A stretch of DNA of 7,864 bases, taken from NCBI GenBank assembly GCA_017961625.1, contig JAGCWY010000135.1, positions 1 through 7,864 on the forward strand. Reading direction: 5' to 3'. Made by a program: the position numbers and the translations under genes. Shown here one piece after another: positions 1 to 4,363 of this stretch. The DNA is from Ruminococcus sp. (GTDB lineage Bacteria > Bacillota > Clostridia > Oscillospirales > Ruminococcaceae). The notes below the pieces were generated by a model that was not told the origin of the DNA, ran no database searches, and saw only the letters and a list, made by a program, of their open reading frames with translations. The first letter of the stretch is position 1. Each line of letters opens with the position of its first letter.

Positions 1-4
1 AAAC

Positions 5-32
5 AATGTATAAGAGTAACGACAGCTGTCAA
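5..32 (-). promoter_or_regulatory. possible leftward promoter with an overlapping palindrome
   Basis: On the minus strand the hexamer TTGACA (27-32) is followed after 16 bp by TACATT (5-10), a 4/6 match to the -10 consensus. The -35 overlaps a perfect 10-bp palindrome, GACAGCTGTC (21-30), which could be an operator. In phi29 the late promoter lies back to back with leftward early promoters, so a divergent promoter here would fit. The -10 is weak and no leftward gene is visible in the window, so this is only a candidate. Confidence 0.22.
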
Positions 33-41
33 TCTTTATTC

Positions 42-131
42 GATCATCGCGCCCGCGTCCTGCCGCGCTCATCAACAGCGCCCGCTGCCCGCTGCTGCCC
101 TGCTGATCTATAGCGCCCTGCCCTGCCCTGC
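42..131. repeat. C-rich imperfect repeat block
   Basis: Base composition changes abruptly to a C-rich plus strand. Three imperfect units can be read, at about 42-69, 70-104 and 105-131. Each opens with an ATC-containing segment and runs into GCGCCC followed by CTGCC-type repeats. The second unit contains a tandem GCCCGCT (80-86, 87-93). The third ends in three tandem CCCTG pentamers (116-130). The minus strand carries three GGG runs separated by 2 nt and further GGG runs downstream, so a G-quadruplex is possible there. Few complementary arms are visible, so a stable folded RNA such as a phi29-type packaging RNA is unlikely. No convincing gene was found in this stretch. Its function is unknown. 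Confidence 0.6.
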
Positions 132-134
132 AAA

Positions 135-150
135 TGTTCCACGTGAAACA
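135..150. promoter_or_regulatory. parS: parS-type ParB/Spo0J binding site
   Basis: The sequence TGTTCCACGTGAAACA matches the Bacillus-type parS consensus TGTTNCACGTGAAACA at every defined position, with C at the free position. This nearly palindromic 16-mer is bound by the chromosome-partition protein ParB (Spo0J), a CTP-dependent DNA clamp that loads at parS and slides along flanking DNA. With uniform base use, a match in either orientation would be expected by chance about 1.5 times in 100,000 windows of this size. The site ends 29 bp before the -35 of the late promoter. No parB or parA gene is in the window, so the likely partner is the host protein. The match is directly visible; its use is inferred. 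Confidence 0.8.
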
Positions 151-160
151 TTTTCACATG
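140..160. repeat. inverted repeat overlapping the parS right half
   Basis: CACGTGAAA (140-148) is followed by a 3-nt loop and TTTCACATG (152-160). The 6-bp inner arms GTGAAA/TTTCAC are perfect and the extended arms have one mismatch. The repeat reuses the right half of the parS site, so the two structures are mutually exclusive as protein or hairpin targets. It could be a second protein-binding site next to parS, or a coincidence of an AT-rich flank. Confidence 0.45.
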
Positions 161-179
161 ATATTATATTGCATACCTA

Positions 180-208
180 TTGACATTATTGTACATATAT
201 GTTATAAT
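180..208 (+). promoter_or_regulatory. consensus sigma-A late promoter
   Basis: TTGACA (180-185) and TATAAT (203-208) are both perfect and separated by the optimal 17 bp. A TG at 200-201 gives an extended -10 as well. Transcription should begin near 215, leaving a leader of only about 30 nt before the first start codon at 244. The spacer holds a perfect 10-bp palindrome, ACATATATGT (193-202), touching the -10, which is a plausible repressor site. In phi29 the late promoter lacks a good -35 and needs activator p4. This promoter needs no activator on sequence grounds, so any timing would have to come from repression or from the adjacent parS region. Confidence 0.88.
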
Positions 209-227
209 GCAGGTAGAATAATAAATG

Positions 228-232
228 AAAGG
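228..232 (+). promoter_or_regulatory. ribosome binding site deciding the ATG at 244
   Basis: AAAGG lies 11 nt before the ATG at 244 but only 2 nt before the in-frame GTG at 235, which rules out the GTG. The spacing is longer than the 5-8 nt seen at several other genes here and resembles that before the capsid gene. Confidence 0.55.
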
Positions 233-243
233 CCGTGAACCGT

Positions 244-417
244 ATGCAGACTATCATTGACGCACTCTTGAATAACTCACCTGCCTATGTAATATTAGCT
301 TACCTAATATACAAAGACTGGAAAAACAGTGAAACAGTAACAAAAGCGCTTACACGCCTTGACACGAACGTGAACCGGCTTATTACATCACTACAGAAAA
401 GAGGTGACAATATATGA
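244..417 (+). CDS. small holin-like membrane protein
   Basis: The 57-residue product has a short N-terminal helix, a hydrophobic stretch around residues 13-23 (PAYVILAYLIY), then a charged amphipathic tail with heptad-like Leu spacing ending in QKRGDNI. This single-membrane-segment plus coiled-coil layout is that of small BhlA/UviB- or XhlA-like holins, which perforate the membrane so that a wall hydrolase can act. The neighbour supports this: the next gene, a peptidoglycan peptidase, starts inside this stop codon (ATGA overlap at 414-417), so the two are translationally coupled as a lysis pair. The start at 244 is chosen from the ribosome binding site; a GTG at 235 would add three residues. 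The hydrophobic stretch is short for a full membrane span, so an anchor or structural role is possible. The family assignment is inferred from layout. Confidence 0.5.
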   Translation: MQTIIDALLNNSPAYVILAYLIYKDWKNSETVTKALTRLDTNVNRLITSLQKRGDNI

Positions 418-908
418 ACAGTCCATATACAGGCCGCTTTGAAGTCACGCAGACGCAGCACGCACAACACGACGGCCTTGACTTAGTAGGCCTTGACAGT
501 AAAGACATTCACAGCACAGTCAACGGCGTAGTACACTATGCAGGGTGGGAAAATGACAAAGATCATTCACAGGGCTTCGGCCTTTATGTATGCATACGCT
601 GTGACGGCAATTACTATTACTTTGGTCATCTTTCAAAGATCAATGTAAAAACCGGTGACTGCGTGCGCATAACTGATATTATAGGTACAGAAGGCAGCAC
701 AGGACGCAGCACAGGCAGTCACTGCCATTATTGCTGCAGGCCTGCATTTATGGCCGGCAGCGCGTATAATATCAGTGACATATCAGGTATACCTAATAAA
801 TTAGGCATATATGACGACGGATACAGGCCGGACAAAGTAACAGAGCAGGCGCACAGAATTGAAATATACATAGACGGGCAGCGCAAATATAGCGGCCTGC
901 TTGACTAA
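414..908 (+). CDS. M23-family peptidoglycan endopeptidase (endolysin or tail lysin)
   Basis: The product is 164 residues. All landmarks of LytM/lysostaphin-type zinc peptidases are visible: H19 and D23 in HDGLD, the YFGHLS segment with H72, the glycine-rich GTEGSTGRSTGSH turn, and the HxH pair H103/H105. These enzymes cut peptide cross-bridges in the bacterial cell wall. The catalytic domain covers about residues 5-107; the rest (108-164) ends in an IEIYIDGQRKYSGLLD segment of unknown role. AGAGGTGA (400-407), 6 nt before the ATG, sets the start. Pairing with the upstream holin-like gene favours an endolysin, but phi29 gp13, a tail-tip enzyme, also carries an M23 domain, so a virion-borne role is possible. 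Cysteines are frequent (60, 63, 83, 104, 107, 108), and HCHYCC replaces the usual HLHF-like context after the second ligand. There is no signal peptide. Confidence 0.85.
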   Translation: MNSPYTGRFEVTQTQHAQHDGLDLVGLDSKDIHSTVNGVVHYAGWENDKDHSQGFGLYVCIRCDGNYYYFGHLSKINVKTGDCVRITDIIGTEGSTGRSTGSHCHYCCRPAFMAGSAYNISDISGIPNKLGIYDDGYRPDKVTEQAHRIEIYIDGQRKYSGLLD

Positions 909-912
909 TGAA

Positions 913-932
913 TATAAGCTGTACAGCTTATA
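913..932. repeat. 20-bp perfect palindrome before the capsid gene
   Basis: TATAAGCTGTACAGCTTATA is a perfect 20-bp palindrome, 4 nt after the stop of the M23 gene and 50 nt before the capsid start. In RNA it would fold as an 8-bp stem with a GUAC tetraloop. No U-run follows, so it is not a typical terminator. It could be a dimeric repressor operator, an RNA processing or stabilising hairpin for the capsid mRNA, or part of a promoter: TATAAT lies at 929-934, but no -35 sits at the right distance (TTGACT at 901-906 leaves 22 bp). Confidence 0.65.
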
Positions 933-952
933 ATATACACAAGGTTCAAACA

Positions 953-962
953 ATACACAATA
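953..962 (+). repeat. 10-nt direct repeat, left copy
   Basis: ATACACAATA occurs here before the capsid gene and again at 2483-2492 directly after it; a shorter copy, ATACACAA, is at 935-942. The copies lie only in the two non-coding gaps around the capsid gene. They may be AT-rich coincidence or remnants of recombination. Confidence 0.35.
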
Positions 963-964
963 TG

Positions 965-970
965 AAAGGA
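965..970 (+). promoter_or_regulatory. long-spaced ribosome binding site for the capsid gene
   Basis: AAAGGA lies 12 nt before the capsid ATG at 983. No closer alternative is present, and the nearer GTG at 973 is out of frame. The leader ATGAAAGGAACGTGAA resembles the one before the first gene, ATGAAAGGCCGTGAA (225-239). Confidence 0.55.
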
Positions 971-982
971 ACGTGAAAACAT

Positions 983-2479
983 ATGCTTATTAATCAGATT
1001 GCAGACGCGCTTAACTATGGCTTTTATCCCGAAGCCACAGGCACACTAAGCGCAGACAATGCAGACGCCGGTGCAGACAGCGGCATTGAACTTTTCAAGG
1101 ACGATCTGTCAAACGTCGTTGACGTTGGCCGCGTCGTAACAGCGGAAACGCCTTACGGTTCACAGGCTATGAATCAGGCGCTTAAAAGAATCTATGATAA
1201 AGTCGGTCAGACTATCTATCAGGACGGCAGTATCACAAGCGGCGGCTTTGATATCTACGCAACTGACGCAGAATACGGCAGCGTACTTGAAAAGATAAGA
1301 GTTGAAGCCCCTGATTTTGACGATAATGACGCGTGGAACTTTACAGAGGACGGCGGCAGCAGTCATGAGGAAATGTTTGGCTATCACGCCGTTGACGTAA
1401 ATGCAAAGTACTTCAACAGTACAACAACATTCAGGACAAAGCCTTACACGATCACAGAAAAGCAGTGGCGAAGCGCCTTCCAGTCACGCGGCGAAATGAT
1501 ACGCTTCATAGGTGCTATTGAGCAGCGCGTACTTGCAAAGCGTAGACTTGCAATCAACCTTCTGTCACATAAGGCAGTAACAGCCCTTATAGCTGAAAAG
1601 CTTAAAGACGGAAACAACGTCGTTGACCTGCTTGCAGAGTATATAACTGCAACAGGCGACAGCACCGTTGACGCAACAAACTGGAATGTTTCAAAGCCTT
1701 TTCTGCTTTTCGCAAATACATACATTCGTACAATTGCTGACCTTATGGTTGAGCCTACAGCACTGTATAACAACGCTGCGTATGTATCACAGACAACAGA
1801 AGCAGATAGACGTTTCTACCTTATTTCTGATTTTTCCCGCGCCCTTGAATCATACGTATACAGAAGCAGTTACAATGATGAATATGTCAAGCTTACAGGC
1901 TATAAGACTATAGCTTATTGGCAGGGCGTAGGCAGTGACAGAAACAGAACAAATTACCTTACCCGCAGTACTGTAAACGCAATCCCGCCTTCCGAAGGTA
2001 AAGCGCCCGAAGGTGGTTCACCTGACAACAGAAAGGTAGTCAGACAGTCAAACATTGTCGGTATTATTTTCGGTAAGCAGGCCTGCATGATCAACGCACA
2101 GCAGCTTGAATCCGGCGTTGAATACAACAATTTTGATAAGTGGTACAACACTGTTCATATGTTTGAAGCCGGCTATTTCGTTGACGCTGACGAAAATGCA
2201 GTTATCTTTACTATAGGCACAAAGCCCACAGTGGAAATAACAAACGATACGCTGTCTGTTGTGAAGTCACAGACACTGCAGATGACAGCTAAGACTACAC
2301 CGCCTGACGCTGTTGTTGCATGGTCTGTTGACGCTACAACATACGCGACTATTGACAGCAGCACAGGACTGCTTACAGCTAAGAGCAGCGCCGGAAGCGT
2401 AGACGTTACAGCAACAGTGACAGGCGTTGACGGTACAACAGTAACAAGCACAGTTACTGTTACTGTCACAAACTCTTAA
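983..2479 (+). CDS. major capsid protein with C-terminal Ig-like BIG_2 domain
   Basis: The 498-residue product fits the layout of phi29 gp8 (448 residues): an HK97-fold shell domain over about residues 1-411, then a BIG_2 immunoglobulin-like domain over about 412-498. The latter shows the TTPPDAVVAWSVD strand (compare KVVWSVEG in gp8), the IDSSTGLLTA turn at 457-466 that marks the BIG_2 family, and Val/Thr-rich final strands. Just before it, FGKQACMINAQQ...KWYNTVHMFEAGYFVDADENAVIF resembles the end of the gp8 shell domain. An insert rich in Pro, Gly and charge (IPPSEGKAPEGGSPDNRK) may be a surface loop. The gene sits between a palindrome and a terminator, as expected for the most abundant late product. 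No scaffold gene precedes it, unlike phi29, where gp7 does. The BIG_2 domain decorates the capsid surface in phi29; a role in sticking to mucus or cell sugars has been proposed for such domains generally. Confidence 0.88.
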   Translation: MLINQIADALNYGFYPEATGTLSADNADAGADSGIELFKDDLSNVVDVGRVVTAETPYGSQAMNQALKRIYDKVGQTIYQDGSITSGGFDIYATDAEYGSVLEKIRVEAPDFDDNDAWNFTEDGGSSHEEMFGYHAVDVNAKYFNSTTTFRTKPYTITEKQWRSAFQSRGEMIRFIGAIEQRVLAKRRLAINLLSHKAVTALIAEKLKDGNNVVDLLAEYITATGDSTVDATNWNVSKPFLLFANTYIRTIADLMVEPTALYNNAAYVSQTTEADRRFYLISDFSRALESYVYRSSYNDEYVKLTGYKTIAYWQGVGSDRNRTNYLTRSTVNAIPPSEGKAPEGGSPDNRKVVRQSNIVGIIFGKQACMINAQQLESGVEYNNFDKWYNTVHMFEAGYFVDADENAVIFTIGTKPTVEITNDTLSVVKSQTLQMTAKTTPPDAVVAWSVDATTYATIDSSTGLLTAKSSAGSVDVTATVTGVDGTTVTSTVTVTVTNS

Positions 2480-2482
2480 AGC

Positions 2483-2492
2483 ATACACAATA
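2483..2492 (+). repeat. 10-nt direct repeat, right copy
   Basis: ATACACAATA matches 953-962, placing one copy on each side of the capsid gene. This copy is 3 nt after the capsid stop codon and before the terminator. Confidence 0.35.
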
Positions 2493-2506
2493 AAATACAA
2501 GTAAAT

Positions 2507-2533
2507 AGGCCGCCTTTGTGCGGCCTTTACTTT
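2507..2533 (+). terminator. intrinsic terminator or attenuator after the capsid gene
   Basis: AGGCCGC (2507-2513), a 6-nt loop and GCGGCCT (2520-2526) form a perfect 7-bp GC-rich stem followed by the U-rich stretch TTTACTTT (running from the stem end to 2533). The tail is interrupted, so termination is probably partial. The ribosome binding site of the next gene begins only 3 nt later. A leaky terminator here would lower portal and tail gene expression relative to the capsid gene. Confidence 0.75.
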
Positions 2534-2535
2534 CA

Positions 2536-2543
2536 AGAGGTGA
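2536..2543 (+). promoter_or_regulatory. ribosome binding site deciding the portal start
   Basis: AGAGGTGA lies 7 nt before the ATG at 2551. An in-frame GTG upstream at 2518 would start inside the terminator stem and has no such site, so it is rejected. Confidence 0.8.
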
Positions 2544-2550
2544 TAAAACC

Positions 2551-3648
2551 ATGAATCTATATAATACAAGCCTTTACCGCTTTATCAGGCGCGGCAGCGG
2601 CAAAGCACGCAAGGCAGACTTGATAGAAATGTACATGAATCTGATAACGCTGATAGCTGCAGCCGGTCACGACTACAAAACGCCTGATTTTAATAAATAT
2701 CAGTATGAAACAGCAATCAATACAGGCGTTGCTGCCTTTTACCGTTGCACAGAAAAGAACAGTGTAAACTATAATAAATGGTGCTGTACACCTGCACGGC
2801 CGGCAGCTGTTGTCAATAATATGGGTATAGCGGATAAGATAACAACAGCAGGCAGTGACTATGCGTTAGAATTGACGGTTGACAAAGAATGCATACTGAT
2901 CTATAACAACAGCGCGTTATACCCTGACTACATTTTCACGGCCTATGCAGAACAGCTGACAGAAACAGATATCACAATGGATAAGCTTATTAAATGGGCG
3001 CGTATGAATCCTATACCAAAGGCAAAGACTAATGAAGACATAGCAAAATATCAAACAGCTATGCAGCGCATACTGGACGGCGACGACATAACAGTAATAT
3101 CTGATGAACTTGCAGCATTTACTGACGGACATGCCACAATAGATGACAATGTAATGCGCCTTACAGATGAAAGTGCAATTGATAAAATGCACTTCATAGA
3201 TGAACATCATGAACAGCTTGTCAGACGCCTTGCAACATTAGGCGGCTTGCCTTTCAGCACGACAGCAAAAAGCGCACAGAATCTGACAGACGAACTGCAC
3301 GACATGGACGCCTTAGCAACCTTTATTATAAATGACAGAGCAGCCTGCAGGCGTGACGGCTTTAAGCGTGCTGCAGAGTTTATGCAGCGTACAGCCGGCA
3401 TTGACTTTGACTTTGAATACAAGTTGTCTGACGTACTCAGCAAACAGCAGCAGCTTGCAAATATCAACTATGAACAGGAAAAGGCACAGGCAGAGAAGAC
3501 AGAAGCAGAAGCAGACAAGGCCGCTGCAGAAGCTGAGAATATAATAGAAAGTGAGGAAAACAGCAATGATGAAGGCGACGCCGATATGGAAAATGATAGT
3601 AGCAATGACGCCGGAACAGACAGAAGCGATGACACTGACGAACAGTGA
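2551..3648 (+). CDS. portal / upper collar connector protein (phi29 gp10-like)
   Basis: The 365-residue product should form the dodecameric portal ring at the capsid vertex, through which DNA is packaged and ejected. Landmarks match the remembered course of phi29 gp10 (309 residues). The basic N-terminus (RFIRRGSGKARKADLIEMYMN) resembles the RNA/DNA-contacting start of gp10. ILIYNNSALYPDYIFTAYAE at 115-134 compares with VVIYNNDMAFPTTPTLELFAAEL. LGGLPFSTTAKSAQNLTDEL (230-249), then RRDGFKRAAEFMQRTAGIDFDFEY, compares with LGIKNANLEKKERMVTDEV and the helix pair after it. The tail differs: a Gln/Ala/Glu/Lys helix at about 298-331, probably coiled coil, then a disordered Asp/Glu/Asn/Ser-rich end (332-365) with no obvious equal in gp10. 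The gene lies right after the capsid terminator, and its 3' end overlaps the next gene by 83 nt. Confidence 0.83.
   Translation: MNLYNTSLYRFIRRGSGKARKADLIEMYMNLITLIAAAGHDYKTPDFNKYQYETAINTGVAAFYRCTEKNSVNYNKWCCTPARPAAVVNNMGIADKITTAGSDYALELTVDKECILIYNNSALYPDYIFTAYAEQLTETDITMDKLIKWARMNPIPKAKTNEDIAKYQTAMQRILDGDDITVISDELAAFTDGHATIDDNVMRLTDESAIDKMHFIDEHHEQLVRRLATLGGLPFSTTAKSAQNLTDELHDMDALATFIINDRAACRRDGFKRAAEFMQRTAGIDFDFEYKLSDVLSKQQQLANINYEQEKAQAEKTEAEADKAAAEAENIIESEENSNDEGDADMENDSSNDAGTDRSDDTDEQ
3553..3557 (+). promoter_or_regulatory. ribosome binding site inside the portal gene
   Basis: GAGGA lies 8 nt before the ATG at 3566, within the portal coding region. Later in-frame ATGs at 3605 and 3629 have only GGA/GGAA at 12-14 nt, so 3566 is preferred as the start of the next gene. 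Confidence 0.5.
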
Positions 3649-4363
3649 CAGCAGCGTATCATTTTCGGGCGCATACATACAGGCTATTATGTCTGAATAT
3701 GATGAGCGCCTGACTGTTGAACATGATTTGCTGTCTGCATGGAATAAGTACAACTTTTACAGCAGTGATAATTTTTGGCTTGCATATAATGCAATGTACG
3801 CGGCCTATAATCCGCTTAATAACTATGACATGACAGAAACAGAAACAGCAGAGCAACATGACGGCAATGTTACCAACACGCGCAGTACTGACAACGCGCA
3901 TAATAAAGTAACAACAGCAACAGGCTTTGACACAACTGTCACGGTCACAGCTGACGGCACAAACAAGCCCACAACAAAGCACTACACAACAACGTATGAA
4001 GACGACAGCGCCGGCCGGCTTGCAAGCTATGACGAAAATACAGGCAAAACAACAACTCAGACGTCAGGCACAGCAGCCGGCAATACATCTACAGTAACAG
4101 ATGATCTGAAAGTAACAAACGCTGAAACACATACACCAACAACAGCGACGGTAAACGGCCTGACGATATCTGCAGACAAGATAAACGGCCGTACTCTTGT
4201 CAGATCAGGCAATATCGGCGTCATGTCTTCGCAGCAGCTTATTACTGCAGAAATTGCATTAAGGGCGCAGTCACTGCTTTATGACTACATAGCACGCTTT
4301 ATTGACAGATATACATATTTTGCAGGGGGTGTTTGCATTGAGTATGACGCTGACTTTATATAA
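3566..4363 (+). CDS. Thr-rich lower collar / head-tail adaptor-like protein
   Basis: The 265-residue product has three parts. The first is an aromatic N-terminal domain (to about residue 88, with AWNKYNFYSSDNFWLAYNAMYAAYNP). The second is a Thr/Asn/Asp-rich low-complexity middle (about 90-206, many TTT, TVTVTADG and NTSTVTDD runs). The third is a C-terminal helix module starting SGNIGVMSSQQLITAEIALR (214-233) and ending DYIARFIDRYTYFAGG. A GNIGV-(T/M)-(T/S)SQQ(L/M)I motif after a Thr-rich repeat region is typical of collar or tail-adaptor proteins in small podoviruses of Gram-positive hosts. The position between portal and tail knob genes matches the lower collar role of phi29 gp11, which joins portal to tail tube. 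Direct similarity to gp11 was not established. The start is uncertain; 3605 is the main alternative. The first 83 nt are shared with the portal tail in another frame. Confidence 0.65.
   Translation: MMKATPIWKMIVAMTPEQTEAMTLTNSDSSVSFSGAYIQAIMSEYDERLTVEHDLLSAWNKYNFYSSDNFWLAYNAMYAAYNPLNNYDMTETETAEQHDGNVTNTRSTDNAHNKVTTATGFDTTVTVTADGTNKPTTKHYTTTYEDDSAGRLASYDENTGKTTTQTSGTAAGNTSTVTDDLKVTNAETHTPTTATVNGLTISADKINGRTLVRSGNIGVMSSQQLITAEIALRAQSLLYDYIARFIDRYTYFAGGVCIEYDADFI
4324..4331 (+). promoter_or_regulatory. ribosome binding site favouring a TTG start
   Basis: AGGGGGTG lies 6 nt before an in-frame TTG at 4338 and 12 nt before an ATG at 4344. The spacing favours the TTG, but the first gene and the capsid gene also use 11-12 nt before ATG, so both remain possible. 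Confidence 0.55.

Noticed and set aside
27..32. TGTCAA as part of a Spo0A binding box, tempting because Spo0A represses phi29 promoters during sporulation.
   Set aside because: It is only a partial match to the 0A box and is equally well explained as a leftward -35 hexamer and part of a palindrome.
1..72. Minus-strand frame starting with ATG at 72 and running off the left edge.
   Set aside because: It has no ribosome binding site, starts inside the C-rich block and reads through the candidate leftward promoter.
42..131. A phi29-type packaging RNA gene.
   Set aside because: The block lacks complementary arms able to form the expected multi-stem fold and has no promoter placed to transcribe it. 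The packaging RNA of phi29 lies at the genome end, which is not identifiable here.
1..183. Two plus-strand frames are open from the left edge, ending at 113 and 183, as if an upstream gene ended here.
   Set aside because: Both translate to Ala/Pro/Arg/Cys-rich text through the C-rich block with no recognisable domain, and the longer one runs through parS and stops in the promoter -35. GC-rich, stop-poor sequence explains them. The real 3' end of an upstream gene within the first ~110 bases cannot be excluded.
901..934. A promoter for the capsid gene using TTGACT and TATAAT.
   Set aside because: The spacing is 22 bp, too long for sigma-A, and the TATAAT falls in the arm of the palindrome, which explains it as well.
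2173..2469. Long open frame on the minus strand opposite the capsid BIG_2 domain.
   Set aside because: Its Val/Thr/Ser-rich product mirrors the Thr/Val-rich capsid codons; there is no ribosome site and no family resemblance.
3313..3753. 146-codon minus-strand open frame opposite the portal tail and collar start.
   Set aside because: Its Cys/Leu/Phe-rich text reflects the antisense of Ala/Glu/Lys codons, and all neighbouring genes are rightward and overlapping.
4140..4195. Repeated AAACGGCC inside the collar gene as a possible regulatory repeat.
   Set aside because: The copies encode adjacent Asn-Gly segments (VNGLT, INGRT) of the beta-rich region and are explained by coding constraint.
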